This document shows, piece by piece, positions 24,716 through 37,625 of a stretch of DNA of 64,000 nucleotides. This DNA comes from Zhengitettix transpicula (taxonomy: Eukaryota > Arthropoda > Insecta > Orthoptera > Tetrigidae). Within the stretch, counting starts at the first letter, position 1; the number at the start of each line of letters is the position of its first letter. The stretch spans positions 50,390,129 to 50,454,128 of the forward strand of contig CM073592.1 of NCBI GenBank assembly GCA_037074705.1. The letters run 5' to 3'. A program made the translations under genes and the position numbers. The notes below the pieces were generated by a model. That model had not been told where the DNA came from. It did no database searches and was given only the letters and a program-made list of their open reading frames with translations.

Positions 24716-27700
24716 ATTCAAGAATTTCAATAAGGCTGCGGCATTTATGTAAAAGTTTTGTAAAAAATCTCCAACTAAATATAAATATAATAAACTTTTT
24801 GTATTTAAAATGTAATTATATAAATTATTTCATTCTTCTTTAATTTACTTATCACAATAATTGGCCGCAATGTGGTTTTATGCTTTCTTTTGAATTGAAT
24901 ACCACAATATATCAGAACGAAATTGCAATTGAATATATATTGCAATATTTCACAAAAGCGAAATTATGCATTTTCGCATTCGAAAAAAAAAATTACCGCC
25001 GGTTTCAAGAATGAAGCAATGAAGTATTCAGAATCGAAGTGAAATACTCCACACCAACAGAAAAACATTCAAAAAGTGTAATATGCATTGACGTCAGATG
25101 TAATAATTTTGATAAAAATAAAATAAATTAGTGAAACATGTGGATATTTGAAAAAAATAACTCCACAGGCGTTCACAATAATACTAAGAACTGTGCTGAA
25201 ACTGGACGCTTTTTTTCTATATACACCAACATAATTATTTATCATTAAAAATGCGAGAAGGAACAGAAGCTTCAAGTCTATTCTCGAGGCCCACATCCAG
25301 AATAAATATTGTGAATTGGGCGGGGGGGGGGCAATTATTTGTCGTTATGGACGATAGACTTGTGTGTGTTTGGCATGTCTAATCTTTGTACAATGCTGAC
25401 CTACCGATATAACGAAAAATAGTACGGATAAAATCATCTCAGGGGGGGCTTCAGGAAGCTTGATAAATGTTGAGGTGAATCCACACCTTCGATTCGAATA
25501 CTTCTGTAATTTTATGGACGCTAGTATCATTTCATATTTTGTAAGTTCATTTAACTTTTTATATATGGCAGAACGAAACTTCAAAATCTTCCCGTGTACT
25601 CTTAGTGTGCTCAATAAATGATATATGAATAGTTTAGAGCAAGATAGATAACCGCATCAAACCAGACATTACTGACATTTGGTTTGTGATGTGGGTCTTT
25701 CATTGTCTGGCTGCAAGAAAATATGGGAAGCGCCGATTCCATAAAAAAAATATTCTAAGAAGTATTCGAATGATTCTCGCAAATTATAATAATGTTCTTC
25801 CCTTAGATAAATAGATAGTTCAGGAGGCTACATTCTCGAAGAAACTTTTTTCTGGTTCTGAATTTACCACACGTGTTGAGACGCAGTGTTTATAAAACAG
25901 GAAATTACGAGTCAAATAAGAAGAAAGAATACAACGTTTCGAACGGTATGTTACAGTTTTTTCTCATATTAACAATTAGCTAGCTGATTAGCTTACGAAG
26001 CATACTTTTATACGGCTAACTTCACGTTCAACAGGTCGAATTTAAAACAATTGCGAAATACGAAACTAGAAACAGTTTTCAGTAGCCTAATTCCACCTAA
26101 AAGCCTGAGGTGAAATTCATGTGACACATTATTTAAAAACAGAACATTGAAGAGAAATTATTTGTGCGAACGAACTTTGATTCTGCAACTGGAACACGTA
26201 TCCTGTTGATTATAAACAGGCAGTGGTAGGAATTTAAGTAGCTGTGGCGCGTGCCACAATCGATATCAAGGTCGGTGACCCGTTCAGCCATTTAGCAAAA
26301 CTGTTCACAATAGAAGGTAAAAACAAATCCTTGCACAATTTTACACAAAAATACGGATGAAGCACAAATCAGTGTTCAAAAGTAGTCATCGAGTCAAATG
26401 AAACAAAACAAAATCTGAGTTGTGTTAAATTTTCACTTAGTTTACATGAGGAGTGAAAAATGAATTAAACTATTATTTCCTTTAAGTGATTAAATACAAT
26501 AGTTATTTTTTATAGTTATGAAAAACGGCACTTCAATTACAATTAGCAAAATTTTGAGACGAGAATTGTGTGGATCGACATGTCTGAAACAGACCTCTTA
26601 GAATTATAATTTGACTGAAATTCGCTTGAAATGTACTGCAGTTAACTGTATACGTCGTACTGAAATAATATTTAACAGACCCGAGCTAGAGAAATCCGAA
26701 AGCGCGACCCATTCTTTACTTGCCGACGATATCTCTGCAAATTAACAATCCTCCTTATGCTTCATAATGACGCAACGTACAAGTTTAACGAGGAATCTCT
26801 TGAAACAAAGAACGAGCCGAAGTACAAGCTTATTACGAAACTTTCCAGTGAGCTCTCTCTGCCTGGCAACGATATTAAAAATTTAACAGGAGCCCGAATC
26901 TGCAACACACACATACACATACACACAAAGGCTAAACCTTCACCGCTCTGTACGAACGCTGCAAATAACCACCGAAACAGAGGAAATAATACATAAACCA
27001 ACAGAGAATTCAGAGTAAGGATTGGAGAAGCTGAATCAAGCAAACGGTTGGCATCGCCCAAGCTACACAAAAATGATCGCAACATAAAGAAATCATTGAA
27101 CAAAACAGACATTGGTCCCTATAAAGTAAAGGTATCAAGCTGGTATTCAAACACATTCATTGAAGTTTTGTTATATAACCAGATGCCTTTGTCACAGTTT
27201 CAAGCTATAACTCTTAAGTTTAGTTCTGCATGATCATGAATTCCATAATCAGATCGATGGATCTCTGTGTAGGATTTAATATATCATGAAATGTTCCTCT
27301 CAATGGGATTATTATAACTGCTCCACGTTTCCCCTGCACAACCATGTTGTTTTAAGTAAAAACTCTAAGTGCAATGCAACTTTTTTTCCCCCTGGGCTCT
27401 GAAAGTTTAATTTTGAGAATGAAAAACAGACTTTTCCTAAGTATAAAATGCACACGAATGATTCAACAGTATTGTGTATATATAGCTTGCTGACTACTGC
27501 AGATGTATCCAATTGGTCAACTATTCTAGAAAATTTGACAACATTTCACATACTAAAACTGTAAAAGCAAGATACAATGCAACCACGAAACGTTTCAGAA
27601 TTAAACCGCTGGGTTGGGTCTCTACATCAATTACAAGCGTGGTTTTATTCCCAGAATAATCAATGCCTTCAACAGTTTTTTTTAAACACTCAATTTAAAT

Positions 27701-28403
27701 TTCAAAAGATTAATGTGGGTACAGTCAAATAATGAACTATAACAGACTTATCTTTCGACTAAAATTATTTATTTTATTACTACACAGAAGTTTGTGCAAT
27801 TACACGTGCATTTTTTACATGTTCATATGCAATTAAATGAGCAATTCTTACATAGCATATTTATACAATATAATATATACAATTAATGCAACTTGTCAGA
27901 TAACTTGTTGCATAATAGAAATTTATTTTATTTAGTTTATTCTAAATTGATAAATACATATACATTCTTAGTTCTTCTTGAATGGATAAGAAATGCTTTA
28001 AATGAAATTTAAGTGCAATAAATCTATTTCAGATGGTAAAGCTTGTATGAGGAAGTCATTCTGTGCATTGGCGCCTTTGAGGCCGTTATTGATTTTTAAA
28101 ACTGATACTTTCAGAAATATTCCAATGAACAAATACTTCAGATCGTAGACTCGTAAGTCAAAAACCTGGGACTTTAATATAATATGTCTCTGCTGCCTCA
28201 TTACACTTGCTTTAATATGGTAACAAGGAACTTTGAATAATGGAATCCACAAAAAAATTTTCGCTTTCCTGCTCAAAGCAACTCAAACTTTAGCAAGCAA
28301 GCATTATTGGCTCCATATTCTTGTAAACAATCCTCATTTTTATGCCGCCGATAATGAAAATCGTAAATTTTGGTTTATTAAATAATTACATGTTTTTAAT
28401 TAC

Positions 28404-28406
<3 letters not shown>

Positions 28407-28446
<40 letters not shown>
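28407..28446. repeat. (TA)20 microsatellite
   Basis: Uninterrupted TA dinucleotides. Confidence 0.96.
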
Positions 28447-28452
<6 letters not shown>

Positions 28453-31136
28453 CATTACGATGGGCCAACAGGCATATAGGCTAGACTTCCTCCAGAAGGA
28501 AATTAACGCCGCCGAAAGTTTCAAGAACTTCCTTTAGTCCTGAATGGCGATGCCAAGTTTCAGTTTCAACCACCTTTCTCTTTTCTCTTCTGCATTAATT
28601 ATTTAATTTGACGCTAACTCCCGATTTGTCCCTTACTGACCATTTTAATATAATTATATTTTTCGAAATTAATTATATTTTTCGAAATTAATTACGGTCA
28701 CTATTAAAAGGTTTCACTTTGGCCGTGAATGAATTTATTTTTTCATTGCATGTTGACGTATAAAATCTTACGTAATATAATTGATGGAATAAACATTTCA
28801 CCCCGACATACCAAATTCTTTAATATTTGGACTACATTCATCTCATAAAAATATGGCTCTTTGAGGAAAGTGGATTTCAAAATTCGAGGGCCCCATTAGC
28901 AAAAAAAATTATAATAAAAATAATAATAATAATCCTATTCTTGGTTAAATAACGAATTTATTATCACAAAGGGTTCAATTTAATTTCACAAATTATCTCT
29001 GTTTAGGCGACCCTGTTTGAATTTGAAAGACAGAGAATGTCGTAATAAAGGGCAGTCAGTTTGAACAATGACAGCTCTTCCACTTTCACTCAATAATCTT
29101 AAAATGAACTGTGGTAGGCGACAAGAGAATACACGCAGCGCAAACAAAGGGCTGTGTTTAATTAAATACTAGTTCCCGGCAGCGACGTACAAAACAAAAA
29201 CGGAGGATTTACTTCTTTTTTAATTTTAAAAGTCAACACAAAAAATGTTTAAAACACACGAGCTTCACACCAGGATTTTGTAACATATATTCACGTAAGT
29301 CAGAGCTGAAACATGTGAAATATTTGCAGAGTCCGTGACGTCTGTTTTAATCCACAGTTTCCTCTCACGTAATTAACGAAAAACAGTTTCGTTTCAGCGC
29401 ATTACAGTAATATTAGTACGACTTCTATTATTCATTCAGCATACAGGATTCATTAGACATTCAGCCTATTTAGGAACATAAGAAATTTGTATTAAATACT
29501 TCCGCTTTTCTCATCAACTTTTCAGAACGAATCATCTACGTAGGTCTCGCCACCAATTACTGGTTTCATTATATTCACTTACTGAATTTGATTATAATTG
29601 CAGAATACCATCGTTCTCTTTGACTATTGCAAACTCAGATTGCGTTTTATAGCAAAGCATTTATAAAATTACCCCGACAAAATTTCGTAAACTTGATCGT
29701 CTTTATCCAAGATTTTTTATGAACCACATAACCTTTACTGCATGGTTGTAATCTGCAAGACCTCCCTGACGATACATATTCTTCACAGCACCCTAAAAAG
29801 CTTTAAAGACAACAATCCCAGCTGCTTTCTGCACACCCAGGAAGCTTTATCAAATTAAGTTGGACCGAAGCCAAACTGATGGCGTTCTTGAAAGAGGCAT
29901 TTGGAATATTAAGAAAATAGAAATTGTTTCCAGAAGTCTAGTAATGTCCAGAAAATGGGTTTCTATCAGTCAACCAATTTAATCACATCCTCGTAAGATT
30001 CGACAAGTAACAACGCGTATATTTAATTAAGCGTACACTGATTTATCACGAAACGAAAAAAATAAATTGGCATAAATGATGAGTTTCTATATCAAACGGT
30101 TTTAAAAATAAACAATAATTTTGAAACTATAAAATGGAATTTTCAAATCATCACTGGAAAACTAAAAAAAAAATACATGCCAGCTGCTTTTAAACAATAT
30201 CGGAATTTGTATTTAAATGGCAAATATAAATGAAATCTTCAAATAATTTATCAAAATATAAATGAGAACAACCAGAAATTATTAATTAACCCATACGTCA
30301 TTGACTTCTAAAGTCAATTATTTTACGAGTACCGACAGTTTTCCGAAAATAATTATTCACCGAAAGCATACAAGTCAATCAATCAGCTGTAATTTTCGGA
30401 TACGTGAGAAATAGAATAGCTATTGTTTCGCATCTCATGTGATTCTTGTGCTATCAGCACAGTAACAAGAAATGAAGATGTGACGGTGAGATAAAAGATT
30501 AGAACGCACAGGATTAATTCGACGGACGATTAACAGGCGATTGCATAGAGGATAACTTGTACGTCGTAAAGGTGACGTGTCTAGAATATACTCGTAAGGA
30601 GAAAAAGGTAACCGTAAATACTTCGCATAATTAATATCGCCCTGCTTTAAATTCAACAAAAAATTAAGTATAAAATTTTTAGTTTCGAAATATCCACGAA
30701 ATATATTCAGAACCGAGAATAATGGTTTTGAGAGTTGGAAATGAAATCCCATAGTCGGGAAAAAAAAGTTGTATGCTGTAAATGTATTTACCGAACTTTA
30801 TACATCAAATATTTCGCTCAATGGGTAATACATTTTTTTCTTATACGTAAATGTCAGATACTAAATTTTAGAAAATATTATTTTCAACAAGACAGATGAA
30901 ACCACAGAAATGGTTCCATTTCAAAACGAAAAGTAATTACATATAACATTATTTATAATTAAATGAGAATCACGATAGAGTTGAAAGTCTCATAATTGTA
31001 ATTATATTTCCAAGTGCTTAGTCGGGTATTTAACAGAGATAACGACAAAATCTTACCGTTTGTTATATATGAAAATATTTTTGACACGTTTTACATATTA
31101 CTCTAATAAACCGTCCAATTTTGGTTAAATGATTAT

Positions 31137-31145
31137 ATTTCATAA

Positions 31146-31183
<38 letters not shown>

Positions 31184-31192
31184 TTATGAAAT
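31137..31192. repeat. 56-bp perfect palindrome built around (TA)18
   Basis: ATTTCATAAGTA (31137-31148) and its exact complement (31181-31192) flank a pure TA run, so the whole 56 bp is self-complementary with no spacer. The non-TA arms show that it is more than a simple microsatellite. Confidence 0.95.
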
Positions 31193-32569
31193 GTACAAAA
31201 TTATATAATGAACGAAACTGTTCAAAAGTGATGACACAAAGTGCTTAATGGGAAACTTGCTTTACCACGGATTCATAAGAGGACACGCATAATGAAATAA
31301 GTAAATTATATTGGCACAATGACCGGATAAAATGAGAATTTATGAGATATCCCTAAATTATAATAAGGCAATTTTATTATTTAAGTCTATGAACGTCAAA
31401 ATTGAATTTAAAATAAATTTTGATTACAATCCATTTTTTTTTCAAATAATTGAAGTATTTTAACCTTTATTTCCGGAATGTTGCAAGTCGGAATTCCTTC
31501 CTATGATGACGAAGGTTGCTGGCAGGATTGTAGTCACAGGTAAAAACACCTCACGATGACTCAGGCCTTCGCCCAGCTGACGCAACTATCATCTAAATGC
31601 GCGCACCTTGGCGAAATTTTCGCACGACACCAAGATCCGAGATACCAGGAACGTGTTTAGGATGATGAAAAGCAGATGCTGATTTTCTGCTTGCGTCAGC
31701 CAATTGATATCTTCTAAAGTATTAATCCGAAAGTCCGCGACATGAGGCACAATTGTTTTTAGATTTCCTCGACCTGACCTGTAACAAAGTCACTGATTTT
31801 AAAACAAATTCACTTTAACGCAAAGAGAGATTGTTTACCGATGTATTCCCGCCAATTGTCGAAACATCGGACAAAAATATTTGCCGGAGGACCATACCCC
31901 CACATCTTTTCCTCCAGGAAACACTGGCACCTCCAAACCTCTTCACACCCGCAGACCCCACCCACCCATTCCATCCAACCCATAAAAGTCAACATCACCA
32001 GTGAACCCTCATAGCCCAACAATGAATGGCACTCAGACACAAATTAAGATACATGAATAAAAATTTTGCAAAATTTAGGTTAATTGCTGGATTAATCGAA
32101 TTACCATGTTCCCATGTAAATTACGTACGTATTTTAAATTTTTAAATTTAAACGACAAATAATAGTCTTAGGATAAAAGTTTTGTCAAATTAAAAAAATC
32201 GAAATATCGAAAATAAAACCGTAACTCGACCTTATATTCAGGAAACGGGTATTACAGCAAATAGTTGAATAAAGGGGATCACCGAAGCCTACAGCATGTA
32301 GACAATCATTAAAAATATATATAGAGCGTAGTCAAATACTTTGATTAAAATATTTGCAGTAATTTTGACAGTATAATAAGGTTTCGTATTTATAATATAA
32401 TTAATGGGCTTGTTACTTCCGAACAACTTCCACGTGGACTGCAGTTGAAATTAGATGCGAGGAAGCACAACCTCGCCTGAAAACGCAGTGAAGTGACTAA
32501 AAGAAGTAAAAGAATATGAAACATTTAGAAAGCAGAAATGCCTTTTTATTCAATTCGTTACAATCACTA

Positions 32570-32956
32570 TATTGAATAAAAGGGATAATTTACGACTGAA
32601 TGCCGTTCAATTAAAATATTTCAACCTAAAGAAATAGGCTGATTAAAGTAATGTAAACAAGATCCCAATCAGCCATTACGTGATGAAAAATTCTATCTAC
32701 AAGGTAAATAAGGTCTAGAAATATGAAGATGTGCGAGTGAAAATTGTGTTAGGAGTGAAAGTGCTTTAAATTACAAGTATTCACTGTAATAATGTTTTGA
32801 CTTAATAGTTTGTTGATATAATTGTGTTTTTTATAAATGCAGATTAATATTGCCTGAATGCCGAAAGGTTTTCTAGTGAATTTAACGAATTGAATAAAAA
32901 GAATTGGCGGCTGAATTGTGTTTTTTAAATATTTCAACCTAAAGAAAGTGATTAAT
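32570..32956 (+). repeat. Direct duplication of a ~75-bp segment
   Basis: 32570-32648 and 32888-32956 share TTGAATAAAA near the start and AATATTTCAACCTAAAGAAA near the end, followed by a GATTA block, with an intervening diverged part. The spacing is about 315 bp. It may be two decayed copies of one repeat or a local duplication. Confidence 0.65.
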
Positions 32957-34465
32957 TTTTTTTAGAATGAACTAAAACAATATCAAGAACAGCAAAAACT
33001 GTCAAGGTTCCAAACAGGACAAATGCCAGATCAGCTAAATACCATTAACTTTAGTCAATGATAGTCCCTTTAGTAAATAATGACATTGAATTAAAAATTT
33101 TATACTTAACTAGATTCTATTTAAATGACTTCTGCCCTTATCTCGATTGTATAAAATAATGTTAAAGACTGTTCTGAATCATTTTATTGAGCTCATTAAA
33201 AACATACAGCGACAGACTTAAGATTAACAGCTTAATTTACATACAAGTCAACGTCGTACATTGGCACATCAGACTTTCGAAGAAAATCTTTTCTTAGTCG
33301 AACCCTGGCGCCCCCATTTAGTGGCGAGAGCTTTATAAAGACTCACAGCACTTAGACTAAGTCAATTGACTTCGATCCGGAACTTTCACGCAAAAAGCCA
33401 GGAAGCGGCGGTCCCCTCTGACGAAATCTGCTTACACCAATTACATCACTTTGTATGCCAGAACAACGCGAAAATGTAACACTACAGTAATTTGTAAACA
33501 TTGTAAACATTGCACACTCGCACACACATTGGTCAAAATTAAATATAACGTAAATATATATAAACGTAAATATTCGTATCATCGTATACACTTTACAAAT
33601 AAGATGAAGACGTGCGTTTTTAATCAACGAAAAATCACAAATTTTTACATTCCAGTTGTGAGTGAAGAATTTAGATTTTAGAACTTTCTATTGCTGTTAA
33701 GGCAAGATAAATTTAGAGAGAAAGTAACAACAAACAAAGGAAGTAAAAACGTAGTTATAATTGGGGGAAAAAGGGTTGAAGCCAGAGAAAGGAATTAGAG
33801 CCACGGAATTTGATTTCCAGCACTCCGGCAGTATAATTTAGCCTAAATAAATATATGAATATATAACCTGGTGTCAGAAAATTATGTTTATTAAAAAATA
33901 ATTTTTTAATATTTAATAAAAAATCCGACACGGCCATACATTTATTTGTAACATTATAAATATAATTTTTAATCATTACTAATTTAGACTAATCAAAGAG
34001 TTTTCAAAGAGTTTTCAAAGAACATTGAAGCACTGAAGCAGGTCATTTATTACAGTTATTCCGTTTGTGTTTAGTTCTGAGAATTACGACCGATAGTTAA
34101 CAGTTTTCGTAATAATTTTAAAAATAATACACATGTATATTTGTAGTAATATAGTTCATAAACATTGTTGTAAATGTGTAAAGCGAAGATTTGAACTTCC
34201 GAACACACATGCACCCCTGTTACCGTCGACCAGGTGAATCACTGTCGCTTGGACGAGATATAGCAAATGAATTTTCTTTTATTTGTCTGTTTATAAAGGG
34301 GCTCGTAAACGAGCAACAAAAATTCCACACTGCCCGCAATATTTTAGGAAAGTATGGCCCGCAATGTGTTGCGGGCAAGTATGGCCGGGAAATATGCTGC
34401 CAGCAATATTCCGACAATACTTAGCGTAGCCCAAGCATTTCCCGCGTACACGTAGTACAATAATA

Positions 34466-34840
34466 ATGGCCGAAAATGAAGTGATCATTAGCGCAGCATT
34501 AATTGTGATTACAAATATTTAAGTAATTAAAGAAGAGAAGAACCTGGATTCGACCTTATTTAAACAAACGAGTAACACTTCACAATTTAAGCAACGAATT
34601 AATTCTTGACCATTATTTAAAAACTTCACCAGAATGCCAAAGGGCAACTTTGAATATTTGCTTTAAAAAATTGGGCCCATGAATTAGAACACGGACACGG
34701 TGACGAAGTCAGCAATAGGATCGCCCTTCGATTCTTTGCGACAGAAGACTCTTTGATCTATTTAATCAGAGTATCAGATTGTTCAATTTCACACATCGTT
34801 CGAGAAGTATGCGTAGATTTAATGGATGGATTCAATAGTT
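34466..34840 (+). pseudogene. PIF/Harbinger transposase, N-terminal remnant
   Basis: The start ATG (34466) gives MAENEVIISAALIVITNI before a stop. After frameshifts, TRMPKGNFEYLL then KIGP appears near 34630-34680, followed by an open stretch SNRIALRFFATEDSLIYLIR then VSDCSISHIVREVC at about 34710-34830. The order, a 'MxxxxFEYLLxKIGP' block then 'R(L/I)ALRFLATGDS..YLFRVS.STISxIVxEVC', is that of the N-terminal region of Harbinger transposases (nuclease fold DDE family). The catalytic Asp/Asp/Glu region is missing: sequence after 34840 has no match on this strand. It has several stops and is non-functional. Confidence 0.82.
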
Positions 34841-34904
34841 TATAAAGGCTAGGCCTGTATTCTTTAAATATTAATTTAAAAAATCAGATACTAGCTTTTC
34901 TTAT

Positions 34905-35058
34905 TTTCATTTTTCGCGTACGTCATAACTGATGCCAAATTTGTTAGTTATTGTTTGCCAACCATCTTGGCGATCTTCATCGTCTTCACGTCCTATAATG
35001 ATGGATTTGGGCGTACTTCAGCTTTAAATTCAATAGTTTTCTCATGTGACCAATTCAT
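34905..35058 (-). pseudogene. MADF-domain (Harbinger ORF2-like) remnant
   Basis: Minus-strand translation from 35055 begins NWSHEKTIEF, matching the start of MADF/SANT-like domains (W.xE.TI.FI). After a frameshift come WQTI and then NKFGISYDVREKM, matching the 'W..IA.x.x(F)...V..KWKNLR' end. The domain binds DNA; in Harbinger elements such a protein helps target and import the transposase. The copy has internal stops and frameshifts. It lies opposite and convergent to the transposase remnant, as expected for this superfamily. Confidence 0.72.
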
Positions 35059-35282
35059 AAGTGGAATACCCAGAGAACAAAGTGTAATATTAGTTGATAA
35101 CACCGGTGATTGACTACAGAGACCTTAAGGTGAGGTCTGGGAACTATTGTGGCCCGGCAATGTTTTCTTATCGAAGTCACCGACAACACGCCGGCCAGTA
35201 CTTAAAATGCTGGCAACATTGCCCGGCCAGTATTGCCGGCCACATATTTCCGTAAAAAGTTGCTAGTATACAGGCCCCTTAC

Positions 35283-35689
35283 GTTGCAAAATTTGGCCGT
35301 TGCTCTTCAATTAAATATCTCCAAAAATAAATTCAAAACAGTAGTATGGCGATATAATATAATTATGTTTCCAGAAGCGTAAAAAAAAATTGACTAGGAA
35401 CAAGTTGAGATTTACTGCAATCTGAGACACCTTATCTCCGAACACTTCAGTATTTTTCCCCAAAACAGAAAAATATTCGACATAATGATATTAAAGCGAC
35501 ACTCGAGTCCAGTTATTCATAACTAAAAAGCAAATTTAGTTACTATTGCCGTGAGAGACTGGACGTAGTTTTTTTTATTAATTATCAGTTAACTTATATA
35601 AGAGATTTTCTCGTTGTGACAAAACATACATGATGGTTTTATACAGTGGTATCTACATACATTGTATTATCGTGATGATAAACCTCGAG
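35283..35689. other. AT-rich non-coding DNA
   Basis: Nothing recognisable between the Harbinger element and the LINE fragment. Confidence 0.5.
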
Positions 35690-36178
35690 TATAATTTGAA
35701 TTTGTCCTTAGTTGGTTAAATCAGCAGGTCTTTTTCTTTTAAGTCTTCTTAATATTTTAGGTGGGGAGAGGTTGTGGGGTGGTTTGAGAAATTAATGGAT
35801 TAAGATGTAGGATGGATCTGCGTAGTTTGCTATTGAATACTTTGTAATATCGTGGGAATATTCAGGTCTGAGTGGATTCGGTGGTTGGGGAAATACCAAG
35901 GACAGTATTAAGTTTATTTCGGAAAGTTTGGATTTTGTTTATGCGGCCCAGTTGTTACAAGGAATATAGTCGGATATATTGATGTATAGATCAGTGTTTT
36001 GGTTTTTATTGAGTGGAGAATTAGGCGATAGTTGTGGCTTGAATAATTTAAATCTTGTTTTAAGTTTTTTTTGTGTGTTGGTAATGTGCAGAGACCAGGA
36101 AACTTTATGATCTAGAATGACTCCAAGGTATGTAGTCATTTCTAAATGTGAAAAAATATTTCTAAGAAAACAGAACAT
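35690..36178 (-). pseudogene. Jockey-like LINE reverse transcriptase, C-terminal remnant
   Basis: The minus-strand frame 36178-35939 contains TYLGVILDHKVSWSLHI and, further on, KKLKTRFKLFKPQLSPNSPL. This is the post-catalytic 'YLGVxLDxxLxWxxHI...K..R...L.PLL...SPL' region of jockey-clade LINE RTs. It is followed by a degenerate 'NxxxLYxxIxxPxxxYxxxxWAA' block. After the stop, out-of-frame homology (NKIQTFRNKLNTVL, a 'shINKIQxxQNK'-like block) continues to about 35800. No catalytic FADD is present, so this is only a 3' fragment in antisense orientation. Confidence 0.82.
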
Positions 36179-37099
36179 ATGAGGATCATGTGCCTTTTTC
36201 CAATGAAAGTCGTGGTCAGGTAATTAGGCGGGTATAAATTTGGCATTAATTTTCATTTACAGCTCCAGCTGTCGAGTCTAGTCATTCCCGCTATAAATAG
36301 TAAATTTAATTAACGGTCTATCTAGGCAACACAGGGCTATGATTGTTGCCATTTCCGGCGAGGGCGGACCTTGGCTCGCTTTGCCAGTCCCATAATTAGA
36401 AACCGGGTAGATTCTCACCAGCGTAATTTCCTGGCCTAGAGTACAGTTATCCCTGTCAATTTGTCAGGAAATTATAAATAATTTCCCTCCCCTTGTTTAC
36501 CGTTTCACTGGTGGAATAAACTGACTTACTTTTACGTGCCTCCTGGTACAGTAAGATTTTCAGCGCAGCCCGGGGACGCCACTCTGCAACAGAAAATTTA
36601 ATCTATAGTAACCACACACAACATTACGCAACATGAGCAACTATTTTGAGTGGGAGAATATCTCCAGAGTGTTTTGCTGTCCTAATCTGGAGCGTTGATA
36701 AGGCGACGGAACGATGACTTTGCGATAAGGAATTCCCCCTTGCGAATCCAGGTCACAGAGGCACGAGACCTCCACAATCCGGGAGTACACAGCTCAAAAA
36801 GTACTCCAATCACAGCTAGAAATTTAGATTCACATACTAACATGGCAAGAGTAAAAAAATCATTTTTAATGCCGTTTAAAAAAGTTAAATCGAATTTTTC
36901 TACATCGGCAAATTCAACTTTTTAGCAAGCATTTCAGCCAATTTAAGGTTTGATATAGAGGTTGCAAATTATATCCACGGAAAATGAATATAGAGAGATG
37001 GATTTAAAAGCAAAGTTAAATTACAGTATGCCATTTATATGAGACGAAAATTCACAATATATTTTTCTGAGAATTTTCAATGATTGGACCCGTTTTAGT
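36179..37099. other. Non-coding DNA
   Basis: A moderately GC-rich patch (36230-36480) contains a TATAAATAG string at 36291, but no downstream gene was found. The frame at 36695-36925 has no recognisable domain. Confidence 0.45.
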
Positions 37100-37211
37100 A
37101 TTTTCTGTATTCTCCGAAGACTTGTTTCCAGGAAAGGAACAAGGCTTCCAGAAACGTTGTGAGGTATTTATATCACCACTTCTAGTGTATTTGACTATCT
37201 TTCTTATTAAT
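37100..37211. repeat. A element, copy 1 (right part)
   Basis: It contains AAGGAACAAGG, then CCAGAAACGTTGTG (hammerhead-like core at 37128-37158, with CAGGAAA in place of CTGANGA). The A-element right end follows: GGTATTTATATCACC and TTTGACTATCTTTCTTATTA. It aligns with 43200-43315 and 53200-53312. Confidence 0.7.
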
Positions 37212-37510
37212 CTCCGAAGACTCGTCTCCTTGAACTAGATATTTTAATGTTTAATATCAATATCATTACTTCAAAATTTAATTTAGGCTCCGATTTGTAC
37301 TCCGAACGTTCAGTTTCAGACACTTATTTAGAAAATAATTATCATCTTCAAGAAACTGTAGGTAATCCTGCGTCAACGATTGTAAATAATTATCTATAAA
37401 TAGAAAAACTCGTGCGAATACGAGATACTATTTTTAAAATTGAGCAAGTTTTAGAAAACATTGTTACCGACTATAATTTGTTTTAAAATTAAAAAAATTA
37501 AGTTTGATTG

Positions 37511-37625
37511 AAAATTAATAAGAAATATGGACAAATACAGAGAAAATAAGAGATAATATAATTGCCACACAACGTTTCTGGGATACTTAGTCTGTATTTG
37601 GCTATCTTTCTTATAATAATTTGTT
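37511..37625. repeat. A element, copy 2 (internal deletion)
   Basis: The left terminal inverted repeat (TTAATAAGAAATATGGACAA, then ATACAG) runs through ACACAACGTTTCTGGGATAC. It is then joined directly to the right end (AGTCTGTATTTGGCTATC, TTTCTTATAATAA). The ends are near-perfect inverted repeats of about 35 bp, so this copy has lost the middle of the element. Confidence 0.75.

Larger units (their letters stand above)
24716..34296. other. AT-rich non-coding DNA
   Basis: About 9.6 kb with no gene or large element that I can identify. Small features: a poly-G run at 25320-25330, a weak hammerhead-like remnant on the minus strand at 25967-25934, (TA)n at 28407-28446, a 19-bp near-tandem at about 28655-28693, a (TAA)n patch near 28916-28933, a palindrome at 31137-31192 and a ~75-bp direct duplication (32570 and 32888). 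The short frames on both strands carry no known domains. Confidence 0.5.
34297..35279. mobile_element. Nearly complete, inactivated PIF/Harbinger DNA transposon
   Basis: The ends are long imperfect inverted repeats of about 130 bp, starting AGGGGC on the left and finishing GCCCCT on the right. The subterminal parts are rich in GGCC, GCCGGC and GGCAATAT-type blocks. Flanking trinucleotides are TAA (34294-34296) and TAC (35280-35282), one mismatch from the TWA target duplication typical of PIF/Harbinger. Inside are a plus-strand transposase remnant and a minus-strand MADF-like remnant. This is the two-gene layout of the superfamily, in which the transposase works with a DNA-binding MYB/SANT or MADF partner. 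The 983-bp length is far below an autonomous copy, so most of the catalytic domain has been deleted. Confidence 0.85.

Noticed and set aside
25089..25096. Additional TGACGTCA octamers (also 23182-23189) as CREs
   Set aside because: About one such palindromic octamer is expected per 64 kb by chance; only the extended palindrome at 44257 was kept.
36289..36300. TATAAATAG as a core promoter
   Set aside because: No initiator or transcribed unit could be identified within the expected distance; such strings are common in AT-rich DNA.
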